DNA of 64,000 nucleotides from Polymyxa betae (GCA_003693705.1 RBZT01000215.1:83552-147551); one strand, 5' to 3'; shown: positions 44,762 through 56,112, counted from the stretch's first letter. Numbers and translations are program-made. The notes: generated by a model from the sequence alone, not told the origin.

Positions 44762-45542
44762 ATGGGTTATGAAAATGAGGAATTCAGCTCACATGGGGAG
44801 GATTCTGATATGCCAGTAACTCGCCCTAAAATGCCCACCATATCTGCCTCACAAGCAGTATCTGGACTTTTAAGCAGGATTTCTGAAGTAAAATATGAGA
44901 TGAAGATACCTGTTGTGATAGTGATTACGACATTTAGATTCGGGTTTGCGATTGGAATCTTTTCTGGAAAGCAACGCACTTCAGAGCACCAAAAAACGAT
45001 ATGGAGGCTATCATTCGAGGAATTATTCTAAATGCGGTGCACTTTCAGGTTGGTGGTATATATGGAGTGATAGATGATCTTCCTAATCTCGGATTCTGAC
45101 AGGGAAACTATGCTGTAATGATGTTGTTGGCGATCCTTTTTGTTTGGTAATGTTTCGGAATAGAGTACCAGGCATAGCTGATTGAAGCAATAGTGTTTCT
45201 CGACCAACATTCGGAATAGTATTGCTGTTCTATTCAGCATCCCTATTATATGCATATACAAATTCATCGAGTTCACCACAAAGCAATAACTACAAGCTAA
45301 TCAAGATGATTACCGCTTTATTTACTTTGATTCTGGTGTACATTGGAGGCACCTCACTCTGGTCTGCAATTATAATATGCACGAGTTTCATCGCTGGCCA
45401 TGCGGCTTTCAGAGTTCCTCCATCCCCCAAATTCCCAAGCAACGGAATCAAATCCTTATGGGAATGCGAAGAATCAGTAATCGGTAAAGTCATGAATTAC
45501 GAAAAGGTTGGTGCGAACATGTTGTCGGCTAACCACCACTGA
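44762..45542 (+). CDS. PRA1-family protein (prenylated Rab acceptor)
   Basis: Membrane protein of ER/Golgi vesicles that binds prenylated Rab GTPases. Exons 44762-44887, 44938-45048, 45103-45146 and 45194-45542, in phase, 209 residues. Splicing rebuilds the family core: FWKATHFRAPKNDMEAI followed by NAVHFQGNYAVMMLLAILFV (family F..FS.P....EA..R...N...F..NY). A hydrophobic hairpin (FGIVLLFYSASLLYAY) and a second one (LFTLILVYIGGTSLWSAIII...GHAAFRVP) follow, as in PRA1 proteins. The acidic N-terminus (NEEFSSHGEDSD) may carry a di-acidic ER-exit signal. Confidence 0.8.
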
Positions 45543-45679
45543 TGACTTTGGCAGACCTTTGATATTGAAGACCCGGAAAGTCATGAAGGCATCGTCGCTA
45601 ATCAGCTTCGGAAAGAGCCAAGTAAGCGAGTCTAAAGTAAGGCAGGAAAGAGACATCGATAAAGTAAATAAAGCCATGA

Positions 45680-45783
45680 TGACCTTTTGTGTAATGTTAC
45701 CCAAGTGACCTTTTGTGTAATGTTACCCAAGTGACCTTTTGTGTAATGTTACCCAAGTGACCTTTTGTGTAATGTTACCCAAG
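45680..45783 (+). repeat. Perfect tandem repeat, 4 x 26 bp
   Basis: Four identical 26-bp units back to back (45680-45705, 45706-45731, 45732-45757, 45758-45783). The unit starts TGACCTTTTGTGTAATG and ends TTACCCAAG. Lack of any mismatch suggests recent expansion. It lies in the 3' region of the PRA1 gene, immediately left of the MITE. Confidence 0.97.
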
Positions 45784-45801
45784 CCAAAACATGCGTAATA
45801 A

Positions 45802-45922
45802 GGCCGCGTTTGGATGCCACAGAAAATCTGGATCTAAAATCCTTCTCTGACTTGGATTTTCGGCTGAAAAACCAAATTGTGGCGTAAAAACTTGGTTTTC
45901 CGTGTGTCATCCAAACTCGCCC
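45802..45922. mobile_element. Tourist-like (PIF/Harbinger-type) MITE
   Basis: 121-bp non-coding element with terminal inverted repeats of about 27 bp. The left end begins GGCCGCGTTTGGATG and the right end read on the opposite strand begins GGGCGAGTTTGGATG; the match continues as CCACAGAAAA against ACACACGGAAAA. It is flanked by TAA on both sides (45799-45801 and 45923-45925), as expected for a PIF/Harbinger 3-bp target duplication. The terminus with TTTGG resembles plant Tourist elements. No transposase is nearby, so it is non-autonomous. Confidence 0.75.
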
Positions 45923-46002
45923 TAAAGGATTCCATAGGGTGAGGCGACATCCCGAGACACTTGTCTGTAACTTGGGTCAGTCATATCATTGGTTTACACA
46001 GA

Positions 46003-47828
46003 ATGCTGGCCTTCGCCGCTCTCATTCTGGTTCTTGTCAGCTTTGCCCAGGCACAATCGCAGCGACACACGGCCATTGCTATTACTGTTTCCGGTGATGG
46101 CCAACGAGAGACGACTTTGCCAGCCTATCTGGCAAGTTGGGGTCCAGATTTGGCATCACCAGTTCATGGTCAGATTGCCTACCAGAAGTAATTGTGGAAT
46201 ACCGATTGATTTCCAGGATCTTTAAGCTACGTCGTCCCTTCGGATGCTTGCTCGAATATTGAATCGAAACATACGAAAGGGTCGGTTTTAGTGATCGATC
46301 AAGGGCAATGCACATTTGCAGACAAGATGCACAACTTGAAAGCACTGTCACCTACTGCTGTGATTGTAGTTGGGCAGCCGTCGATTAAATCTTGGTTTGT
46401 AATGGGCCCAAGCAATATTACTGATCCATTGCCTGCCGTAATGGTTCTTAACGAGGACGGTCAGACTTTGAAGAACTATAATTCTGCTGTATTAAGGTTC
46501 ATAGAGCGGCACTGTTTTTCTCTTATCTAAGTTATCTGTAGCGGCTATGAGCGATCTGCATTTGACTGGTCATCGGTGCTGCTGATCATGGTTTCTACGT
46601 TAATCGTCTTCATATCCTCTTATTGGGCTACGGTAAGGGACAGAAACAATAAACGAGGCATTGCAACTACAGATCCTGACGTCCCCGAAGATGGTAATTT
46701 TGCTTTGATATCAGCTTTCAATTATCAGACTTTATCGTGCAGGCATTGCGTCGATTGATGCGAGGACAGCGGCTTTATTTATCGTTATCGCTTCCGCTGC
46801 ATTAATGGCACTTTATTTCCTCATTGATAAGCTGATTTACGTTCTAATTGGGATATTTGCCATTTCTGGAACAACTAGTTTAACTGTTGTCCTTGCACAT
46901 CCCACTAGAAAGCTCTTTCCGAAGCTTGATCAACAGTTAAAGTAAGAGTTGTGTCATGGAATTTCAAACGCGCTGATCGTCGTTATAGCTGTCCAGTTTT
47001 GGGTCGCATTAATCTGTTATACTCCATATTGCTGGTAGTTTGTACTCCAGCAACTATATGCTGGCTGGTTTACCGGAAAGCTTATTTCGCCTTCATCATG
47101 CAGGATATTTTGGGTGCAGCAATACTAATAATGATGCAAAGTTGGTAGAAAATTCGAATCAATTGGCCTTGTTTTGAATGAAACCACAGGAGTCACGCGA
47201 ATGGCAAGCATAAAGATTGCTTCAATTCTACTTGTTTCTGCGTTTTTATATGACATATTCTGGGTGTTTCTATCACCATTTTTCTTCAAGTCATCTGTTA
47301 TGTACGAAAATCGTTTTATTCGAAACCATTTCCGACTGTCTTCTTAGGATCTCAGTTGCAACGGGGGGAAATACTGGTGAAATGGTTCCCATGCTGTTAG
47401 CCTTTCCAAGATTTAATGATATCTTCAGAGGTATTTGGTATTGCAACATCTGAGTCTTGGCTTATCGCTTACTTAGGGTTCTCTCTTATCGGTCTTGGTG
47501 ACTTGGCGTAAGCACATCCATCTCTGTTTTTCTTTATTCGATAATATGCTGCAGATTGCCTGGCCTTTTCATAACGTTCACATTTCGATTCGATGCATTC
47601 AGCGAGACGTCATATTCGAAAGTAGCGATGTTCGGCTATGCTGTTGGGCTTATTTTAACGTCGGTTGCGGTGTCGTTGATGCAAATGGGCCAGCCTGCAC
47701 TGCTTTATCTGGTTCCCTGTACGCTAGGCTTGGTTTCCCTAATAGCTTGGCGAAAACGACATTTAGCAAGCATGTGGAAAGGCATCGAGGATGATTGTGC
47801 CTCTGATATGCAAAGGTTGTTGTCGTAG
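46003..47828 (+). CDS. Signal peptide peptidase-like (SPPL2-type) intramembrane aspartyl protease
   Basis: GxGD aspartyl protease that cleaves type II membrane proteins in endosomes or lysosomes. Nine exons: 46003-46168, 46217-46496, 46542-46693, 46743-46941, 46989-47140, 47190-47301, 47348-47430, 47477-47507, 47555-47828; phases all agree, 482 residues. It has an N-terminal signal peptide (MLAFAALILVLVSFAQA) and a lumenal protease-associated domain (SVLVIDQGQCTFADK). The nine-helix core shows both catalytic aspartates, FLYDIFWVF and LIGLGDLALPG, and the PAL motif (QPALLYLVP). The PA domain points to the SPPL2/plant SPPL branch, not ER signal peptide peptidase. One exon is only 31 nt. The first splice (46168/46217) was chosen because it gives HGSLSYVVP. 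Confidence 0.92.
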
Positions 47829-48198
47829 ATGTTGTTTCATGCTCATTATCCTTCTTTTGGAATTAAACTTTTATCTTCATTGCCTCAGGTTAAAGAATTC
47901 AAACAACGTTTCGCCTGAGCTTTCAATGTCATAATTATCTAATAATCCTGTAAATAATGATTAATTCGTGTCATCCAACCTGGATATTTCCAAGAACGTT
48001 CAATCCGGTTTCCTTAATGCTGTCTCCCTCATGTTCATTGTTAACTCCACTAAAGCTGTTCAGCGATACTTTCTATCATGGAATGTTTCAATTTCATAAA
48101 ACAACTGGGAGTTGATCGCCGTCTCAGCGCCTGTGTTGTCCGTCTCCATGTTGGTAGAATTATCTCAACTTGGCCACATAACGTGTTTATCATCATTA
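47829..48198. other. Intergenic region between convergent genes
   Basis: About 370 bp between the SPPL and PrsW-like stops. AT-rich, no gene, repeat or RNA identified. Confidence 0.4.
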
Positions 48199-49257
48199 TT
48201 AGACGGAATCGTCAGCGAGTGGAATATATCCCAATACGACATTATATCCGGCGTTATCTAGATACTCACGTGGCAGCTTCTTCTTTACATGACGAATATA
48301 TACGATAAATGCAATGGTTAGCACAAGAGATGTGATGGACCAGGCGATCAATGGATGTCGATTTGTACCACATGCCCAAAGAAACTGAAACAAGAACGTT
48401 GATCTGAACAGGACTGGCCAGAACACAATCGCGAACGCCGCCAGATTCTCATTTAAGACTGTCCGCCGTGCTAGCTGCAAACCGATCAAATATCCGGTCA
48501 TGCAATGTGATGGGATGTAGAGAGCGGCGACCACGACTGAGATCAGCATTGGTGTCGCCAATCCTGCAGCTGAGTATGCTAATAGAAGGGATACAGTTAG
48601 GCCTTGATAGGTCCCGTACCCAAGACTTAATGCCATAGCTGTGAATAGACATCGGGATAGATCCAGATATTGCATCTGTCGAATCTCAATCGACGCCGTC
48701 TCATCGATCTCCACTTTGCTCTTGATCATGCGATATTTGAAGAATTCCTCGACTATGACAGACATGATTAAACTCATGTGCAGACAGAGATATGACAGAG
48801 ACTAACCCAGAACTTGTACGAATATGATCATCCATAATGTGGCGTATATAGAGCCAGTTCTATCAAATACAGGAAAAGCAAGTATTAAGAATATGGTCAA
48901 GAAGATCAACACTACAGGAGCCATAACGAATGCAACACCGAAATTTCGAATTGTGTGATTAATCAATATCAGCTGCGATGTTCGCGATCTATAAACGAGA
49001 TAGACGAATGGCAGAAAGAATAACGGATACGAGAACGAGAACGATGGGAATGCCCAGGCGATGAACGCCCAACCGGCAAGAATAACGCCCAATATCAGCC
49101 ATGACGTTTGATCTAAAGATTGCTCGCCGATCAGATAATCGTGATCGACAGAGAAGCCAGTGATCGTGGCGCCCGCCTGCTTCGATTTCCCGACAATCGT
49201 GGCGCCGAATTCGTCATCGCTAAGCGCGATGTTCTCCATATCGATGGCTTCTTTCAT
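48199..49257 (-). CDS. PrsW-type CAAX-like intramembrane metalloprotease
   Basis: Predicted multi-pass membrane protease. Exons 49257-48807 and 48752-48199 give 334 residues. The intron (54 nt) is removed exactly where the active-site helix forms: QVL joins VEEFFKYRM, giving the E-E-x-x-K motif of PrsW/CPBP proteases. Motif 3, PSHCMTGYLIG, has the H-x-x-x-G of the family. Motif 2 reads GYGTYQGL, with Gln where the usual Glu stands. About eight transmembrane segments are visible; the cytosolic N-terminus is acidic. In bacteria PrsW cleaves an anti-sigma factor; eukaryotic members are poorly characterised, so the substrate is unknown. The start is the first ATG after an unusable TTG. Confidence 0.65.
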
Positions 49258-49503
49258 TTGCCAATCGTATGACCGGCGATTCTGGACCAATCAATTGTAA
49301 TACGGCCGATGCTGCTGACCACACTTAATTTTCTGCTTTTAAGCATGAATCACGTCGTGGATCGTTACTTGATCAATCGACGCCCATTGATCAACTTGTC
49401 GGATGTACCATGACCTTGGAAGATTGGCGCCGTTCTATTTCCGCTGCCGGGACGATTGCATCAGTTCCTAACTAGTTCGTTTATCTCCAAACCCCAACCC
49501 TGG

Positions 49504-51673
49504 ATGCCGCCCTCAAATCCTCTCAGCAGTATTCGTATGACATACGAATTCTGTATTGAAGGCATCACTTGTGCAAGGGAGGGGGATGCAACACGATCCC
49601 TTCGTCTGTTCAATGACGCTCTCCTGATAACACCCACGAGCTCAGCCGCCCATCTCTGTATCGGTCTGCGATATCTAGCTGAAGGAATGGCTCGTGATGC
49701 ATTACATCATTTCAATCAAGGTTTGGAGGTTGCATCTACTCCATACTGTCGTAGTCGTCTATTACGATGTCGTGCTCTTCTGCATCATTCCACACGAGAT
49801 TATGACGACGCCCTGGCGGATTTCGACGCCGCTCTGGTCCTGGACCCGGATTTCGCCGACGCCTACTACCTGCGAGGTCTGGTCTCGTACGACCTGAAAC
49901 GATTCGACAAATGTGTTGACGATATGACCAATGCCATTAAGCTATCAGATCCATCAGCTTCAGCAGCTGCTTATATGAATCGTGGTAATGCTTATACAGA
50001 GCTGGGTCGTTATACATCTGCTATTCGTGATCTTACAATGGCTATTGAATATGATACTCGTACATCTGTCATTTATTATAATCGTGCCAATGTATATTGT
50101 CTAACAAGAGATTTGCATCTGGCTCTGGCTGATTATACCAAATCTATTGAACTGGATCCGTATCATGCAAGTGCATACTTCAATCGTGGCAATACCTATC
50201 ATGAACTTGGTGAGTAGTGTGTTTTCCATTCAGTTTCTTCTAGGGTTTAGGGTTTCCTGATCCATGCTGTATATTGACTTTCTATTAGGACAATATCAAC
50301 TGGCTATTGCTGATTTCACCAATGCCATCGCCTTAGATCCAGCTGATGCAGCTCGATTTTTAGAATCACGTGGATGTTCATACTGTCGTCTGGGCCAGGT
50401 TGAATCCGCCTACGATGACTTCTCCAAAGCTCTTGGATTACGTCCAGATTCATCAACTGTTTACCTGAATCGGTCCACGGTTTTATTCCGTCTTGGTCGA
50501 TACAAGGAAGCTCTACATGATCTAAACAGCTGCTTGGTATTAAATCAGACCTGTGCTATGGCTTATACTAAGCGAGCTGATATTCACGTTCGATTCAAGA
50601 AATATGAGAAAGCAGCTCAAGATTTCACAACCGCTCTGGAACTCAATCCGGATGATGCCTACTCTTTGTATATGCGAGGTCGCTGCCGCCTGAAACTGGG
50701 CCAGCACGCCCAGGCGATCAGCGATTTCACGACCGTGATTCGGGTGGAGCCCACGTTCGTGCGTGCTTATTTGGAGCGTGCAGGAGCGTATTCATCGAAA
50801 TCGGTGCAGGAGTATCGTCTAGCAATTGACGATTATACGAAAGCGTTGGAGTTGAACCCGGATGATGCTGATGCATATGTTTCTAGAGCTAAGGCGGCTC
50901 AAGCTTTAAATCAGCAATGCCGAGCTATTCGAGATTGTGATGAGGCCCTGAAACTGGCTCCAGACAATGTTGACGCCATGGCCATGCGTGCCAAATGTTA
51001 TGCTGAATTCGGCGCCTTTGATCAAGCTCTACATTCGATTAATTCTGCTCTGCGACGATTACCAGAATCAGCACTTCTCTTAGCGTGTCGAGCTGATATT
51101 TACATGTCGCTTGGACGTCCTGATCTGGCTCTTGATGATTATGGTGAGGTTGTCGCTCTCTCTCCTGAATCCAATGCTGCCATCTCTGGCGTCGTTTTAG
51201 CACGACGCGCCCTCGGCCAAAACTCGATCGGCGCCCAGTTTGACGCTATTGAGTGGCATTTGCAAAAAGCCAGACGTCTATCGCTGTCGATCCCGAACCG
51301 AGAACGATTGGCGCGTGCTTTGCTGAGTCTGCGCCTGGACCAGTACGACGTGGTTCTGAAAGAGATCGATACGGCCCTGGAGGTTGAGACTGCTGAGGTT
51401 CGAGAGCATTTGTTGGAGAGCAGATCTATGATACAAGTACATCAGAGCAGCAAAGCAAGACAGATATTAGGATTAGGATTAGATGGAGTTGTAACTAGAT
51501 CATGGCAGATGGGAGCTCAACATCATACAAGATCTGATAGTCTTCGATCGGCTGTATTCAGTTCGGAACCGAAATCTGCTAATCGACGTCTTGTTGCACA
51601 TATGCAATGGAGAAGTAATCTTCGAAGAAGTATCTCTTCATTGCTCTCACGAAGTCGACATCCTCCATTGTAA
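49504..51673 (+). CDS. TPR-repeat protein
   Basis: Scaffold of tetratricopeptide repeats, about 696 residues, exons 49504-50209 and 50289-51673 in phase. At least twelve TPRs are visible, each with the W/Y-G-A-F/Y-A-P pattern: for instance DYDDALADFDAALVLDPDFA, YTSAIRDLTMAIEYD, YEKAAQDFTTALELNPDD, HAQAISDFTTVIRVEP. The C-terminal 90 residues are basic and Ser/Arg-rich (KARQILGLGL...SLLSRSRHP). No catalytic domain is seen, so the partner is unknown. The single intron (79 nt) contains telomere-like repeats. The codon composition is mosaic: AT-rich with GC-rich patches near 49800-49915, 50685-50800 and 51190-51375. Confidence 0.8.
50210..50288 (+). repeat. Telomere-like repeat inside an intron
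   Basis: The only intron of the TPR gene holds TAGGGTTTAGGGTTT at about 50241-50255. See the intron-family findings. Confidence 0.85.
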
Positions 51674-52050
51674 AATTAGCCCTCTATGCTGGAATTACCA
51701 GTTATAAATAAATATTCTATATCACAATCATGCTCTAGGCCAGTATAACGTCGTTGCTTCATCTGGAATTTGTTTTCGATTCATCAGTATAGTCGCGAAC
51801 GTGTTAGATTAAGTTGCATTCTGCATTGGTACCTACTGTATGAAGCTTTTGCATCTGCAGTGAAGGCTCTCAGAGAAAACCATATTTTAAGGCAGAATGG
51901 CGCAACCTCCTCTGTGTATAATGTTACCACTATTAAATAATGTATTCTGTTACATTGCATTCTCGAATATCTGTCGATCTTCATCTCAGATTTGAATATG
52001 ACCAAATCGGTTACTGGTACCAGACGGATCGTTCTTAGATTTGCTCAATC
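51674..52050. other. Intergenic region
   Basis: About 375 bp between the TPR gene and the transporter gene, AT-rich, with nothing recognisable. Confidence 0.4.
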
Positions 52051-53614
52051 ATGGATTCCACGCAATCGTCCAATGTGGAGAGCCATCAAGCTGCCGACGC
52101 AAATATCATTGCATGTCAGAGCAGACAGTATCGATTTCGTTGGATAATCGTATTACTGTTCGATATTGTCTCCTTCGTTAATGCAATATTATGGATTTCG
52201 TTCACGCCCGTCAATTCTTATGCTCAAGCGTAATCCAGCACTTTTCCTTGATGTTCCCAATTTACAAATGATATAGGTACTATGGAGTCTCGGCTGCAAG
52301 CATAGATCTATTTAGCACCATGTTTATGATATTGTGAGAAGAGTAATGCGACTATGTCAATCGTGGTAAATTTCGTACAGATTCCTTCCCGGTCTGATCC
52401 TGTGTGCGTTTTCCACCCACAGATATGGATCAAAAATTACTGTAAGATTTCCGAATATTTTGATCATACTACGAGCTGATCAGATTTGCAGTGTGTTTCT
52501 GCATCTGCTCTGAATTTTGTTGCTGCGCTGCTGCGATATTCAAGTACACTGGATGATAAACGAGCTCGTCCTGGAGGTTATGGCATTGCCTTATGTGGGC
52601 AGATACTCGCTAGTTTGGCCCAGCCGATTTCCATCTCACTACCAGGACGAATAGCTACTGTTTGGTTCTCTGATACTCAACGGAACATTGCCATTGTTCT
52701 ATTATCGCTCAGCAATTTTCTGGGTATTGCTGTCGGCCAGATTCTACCCGGAATCTTCGTCGATGCTGAATCAGGCTTTCCAAACTTACAGCTCGCCGTA
52801 CTCATCTTGGCGACTATCTCTTTTCTAGGGTGCCTTCTAATGTTTAGAGAAGCCCCTCCAACGCCACCCTCTTCACACGCTGCAGATCGCTTGGAGCAGG
52901 AGAAAACGAACAATTTCGTTGGACATCTATCCTCCAACACTCGTCTTCTGTTTCAAAAAAGAAGTTTCTTAGCGTTATCAGTTGGTTTTGGTTTTGGTCT
53001 TGGCGTATTCAATGTATTATTAACCAAGATCGAAGTTATTGTATTCCCTTTTAGTCCAGAAGATGCAGGAATATTTGGGGCTGTCTGTATGATATCTGGT
53101 TTTCTGGGCTCAGGTATGGCTAATAGCGTTTATGATGGTCCACAACCAGATCGTCTGAAGGTTTTCTGCAGGCATATTCGGAGCAACAATGGACGCCACA
53201 CTTGCACATCACCGGATTTTACGAATTTGTACTTTTACGAGTCTAATTCTCTTAACGCTCCTATTTGTCTCTTTGAAACTGAACGGATCGTTCGCGGTTG
53301 TATGCCTCGTATTCGGTGCATTGGGTTTCTTCCTTCTACCGCTGATGCCAATTTGCATCGAATGTGCTGCATTATGTACATATCCTGTACCGGAAGAGAT
53401 GTCAACTGGAGCCTTAGTGCTATTTGGCAATGTCTTAGGCTTTCTTGGAACGCTGATAACTAACGATTATTCATCAGAAAGTCTCATATCTGCAGTTTCT
53501 GTCGGCAATCTCATACTGTCGTTAGCGTATATTATCGCTGCCATTGCAATGCTGTTCTTTCAGAGTGAAACATCAGTTCGTCTTTCAAAACCAATTGCGA
53601 CAGAGCTCGAGTAG
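52051..53614 (+). CDS. MFS transporter, SLC49-like (FLVCR/DIRC2 type)
   Basis: Predicted 12-helix carrier of the major facilitator superfamily. Exons 52051-52229, 52277-52333, 52381-52441, 52492-53137 and 53172-53614, in phase, 461 residues. Matches to the SLC49 group: RWIIVLLFDIVSFVNAILWISFTPV at the first helix, AYYGVSAASIDLFSTMFMI, GQILASLAQPISISLPGRIATVWF, LSNFLGIAVGQILPGIFV, and a long central loop. The 34-nt last intron is removed to continue from NSVYDG into IFGATMDAT. FLVCRs carry heme or choline and SLC49A4 lyso-lipid-type cargo; substrate cannot be inferred here. No topology break or missing helix is apparent. Confidence 0.75.
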
Positions 53615-53684
53615 TGCATGTTGATTAGTTTGAACTATTTATTCAGAAATCTTGTCTACCAAGATGCCGCATCGCTAATGACGA

Positions 53685-54479
53685 TTAAACAGACCCAGTC
53701 AGCGGGTAGCGAGCTGCTTCTAGTTCAGGTACTGGAATATCAATATCTGGAAATACTCGGACAGCTCTGGGCAGTTCATGCTCTTGTATGATTTGATCAT
53801 GGAAATAAATACGTCTCAGGCGACAATTAGCAAAGACTCGGACTCGAATTGTGTGCCGAAGATTAGTACCAAACAGAAGTAAGCACAACGTCTGCAAGTC
53901 CAGTATGATGCAATTCCAACCGGGGACAAGATGCATTGGGATCGTGGCTAAGTTGTCCTTACACCTTGAGAAGCAAACTTAGAGAGCTGCTGTAATGTGA
54001 CAGCAACGAATACCTTGCTAAAGACTGGGCAGACGATGAACGTATTGTTCTTTTAATGCCACTGCTATCTTCAATCTCGATCTCGAACGCCACGAACTTG
54101 TTCAGATTCTTCAAGTGCAACGTGACATAAGGAAACGGTGTGCCAATAATCTTGGATTCGTCTGGGAACGACATAGCAACCTTGTAGAATGTATCGCAGG
54201 TCAGCTCGATAACTTCGCTCTTTAGCTGGAGATCTTCGACAATGATCATCTCCGATAATGCAGTATCGGCAACTATGCAAGAATGAGAAATAAATCGGGC
54301 AAATACAATAGGTCGTCAGACTTGCCTTCCGATTCCCAACCATCGATATCGAATTCTGGCTGCAGCCCAAACGGCAAAATGGAGAACACATGATCAACCA
54401 TTGAAAAGAAAGCCTGACTACTCTGGGAGATGAGTACTGACGAATCGATCTCATACAGCTTCAGTAAGATTTCCATCAT
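53685..54479 (-). CDS. CFAP20-family protein
   Basis: Axonemal or basal-body protein of the BUG22/CFAP20 fold, which stabilises doublet microtubules. Exons 54479-54326, 54272-54014 and 53964-53685, in phase, 230 residues (CFAP20 is 193). Matches: a start region SQAFFSMVDHVFSILPFGLQPEF; KNLNKFVAFEIEIEDS (family KNLKKYFTFEVQVLD); TIRSSSAQSLARCKDNLATIPMHLVPGWN (family ...[20 protein letters not shown]); LFGTNLRHTIRVRVFANCRLRRIYFHDQ (family [26 protein letters not shown]). CFAP20 proper is almost invariant in eukaryotes, and this copy is divergent, so it may be a paralogue. Exon 1 ends in a GC donor (see findings). The neighbour upstream, RAMP4, runs the same way. Confidence 0.8.
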
Positions 54480-54524
54480 TTTGAGCAACCACAAGAATAT
54501 AGCTGAAACTGATTAAGAACTGTA

Positions 54525-54834
54525 TTAAAATAATCCACTGCTGGCAGACTGGATGATTTGAAACAGGGCGGAACCAACGACAACGAAGACGAAAAATGCA
54601 ATCATCACAGGCCCAAGACTGCTGTTGCTTTCTGCTGATTTCGCCTAACACCATACTCACTATGAAATCAACTTGAACGTCACTGACAACACCGACCTTC
54701 GACCTGTTGTTAATCAGACCCCTCTTATTGACATTCTGATTGAAGAGTTCGGCAGCCTTTTTCCGGGGGTTAGCCTGTAAATCTTGGACGTGAGTGGCTG
54801 ACGCCCTGACGCGACATCGAACCTAACTCACCAT
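54525..54834 (-). CDS. SERP1: RAMP4 / SERP1 translocon-associated protein
   Basis: Tail-anchored ER protein associated with the Sec61 translocon that protects nascent membrane proteins. Exons 54834-54832 (only the ATG), 54774-54697 and 54644-54525 give 66 residues, the family length. The spliced protein has the basic N-terminus NVNKRGLINNRSK (family NVTKRGNVAKT) and a C-terminal membrane anchor FVFVVVGSALFQIIQS (family FVFVVCGSAIFQIIQSI), which is diagnostic. The three exons would be missed without splicing. The 5' exon ends at ATG|GTGAG, so the initiation codon is separated from the rest of the frame by an intron (57 nt). Confidence 0.9.
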
Positions 54835-56112
54835 GACGACGATGTCAAGCCAATGAGATAACGGAACAGGACAGAGATGAGTGAGACGTAACAATGATCG
54901 ACTGCTTGTGACGGCGGCACGTCGGTTCCGATCAACAGTCAAGAGACGAGGCCGCGCTCAACATTCGCGAATCATTTCCGTTACCGTGAATACCGTCCCC
55001 ACTGTCAGAGGATAGGGTTTGTGGCCAGTGGGAGGCCCCGCTTTCTCACGCGTCGTCGTCATTTCGTACTATTGATGAGTCGATGGCTGTCGCCCTTGGA
55101 TGAGCATAGTCTAAATTAAGATCCAATTCACAAATTGGACCGAAAACGATTATGATCGCCGCAAACGCAACGTTGTCATGATTGAAGAACCATATAAGCC
55201 AACAAAATGCTTGGGGAGTGTCTGCTGTTGCGAGATGGACATGCAGAGATCAGACACGAATGACTTGCTTATTGGATTCAAACTATAAGAGCAGCAGAAA
55301 GAACAACAGTAAATTTGATAGATAGATAATTAGAGATGTTTTTCAGTGGTACGTTGAGGAATTGGTCTCATTCTGGATCTTGTTTTAGGCGATACCTTTA
55401 TCTGATGCAGATAGAGCAGCAGAAAGCTGTCATAATTGCCAACATGAATAACAACCAACACAATTACATTTGAATATCAATGTATCAAAATGATGAACTC
55501 ATCAAGAATCCTCGAAATCAGCCCCTTATGTAGTCATGGTCCGTAAGGCAGGAAGGAGCCAGCAATGGATCCCAGCTCCCCGCATGTGTATGCGACCGTA
55601 CTGGCCCGCGCCAACCGAAAATCGGTTTTGTCTTGCACTGCTGTGATTCAGTGATTACGATTATAGAATCGATTGAGACCCATTGGTATTATGTTCCTTG
55701 CTATCATATCAATACAGCATTTGGAGGAATTTCTACCTAATGTACAGTGCCGACAGTCGTCCCTCCCATTATCATTGATGTCATTGTATTATATCTGATA
55801 TAACCAGCTCCATTTATATAGACACAATTGACGGCATCACATTTGAGATATCCATATAGGATGGAGCTCTGTTAATTGGTATTATACCCTTCATCATCTG
55901 TATTTATCTACATGTGTGCCAATAAAACAACCAAACTGCCGATTAGCTAAGTGCAAGTTATACTCAGTAATAGTTTCCGATTCAGTTATGGTAGAATTTG
56001 TCTAAGATGAAGAAGGTGAGAAGGTGACCAGATCGATCTATGTGTACTAGACATAATTTTCGTATTTCTGACTATGTATGATATATAATCAGCAGTAAAT
56101 TAGTATTAGGTC
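54835..56112. other. Long intergenic region
   Basis: About 1.28 kb between RAMP4 and the large HEAT gene (divergent). I find no complete gene. It contains a possible structured RNA at about 55505-55640 (see findings), one CGTACTGGCC motif at 55597-55606, and a short inverted repeat with AACCGA/TCGGTT at about 55612-55627 followed by a T run. The left part is GC-rich, the rest AT-rich. Confidence 0.4.

Noticed and set aside
45474-45704. Minus-strand frame at the PRA1 3' end
   Set aside because: Antisense to PRA1 and ends in the tandem repeat.
45680-45783. CRISPR array
   Set aside because: Units are directly adjacent with no spacers, and the genome is eukaryotic.
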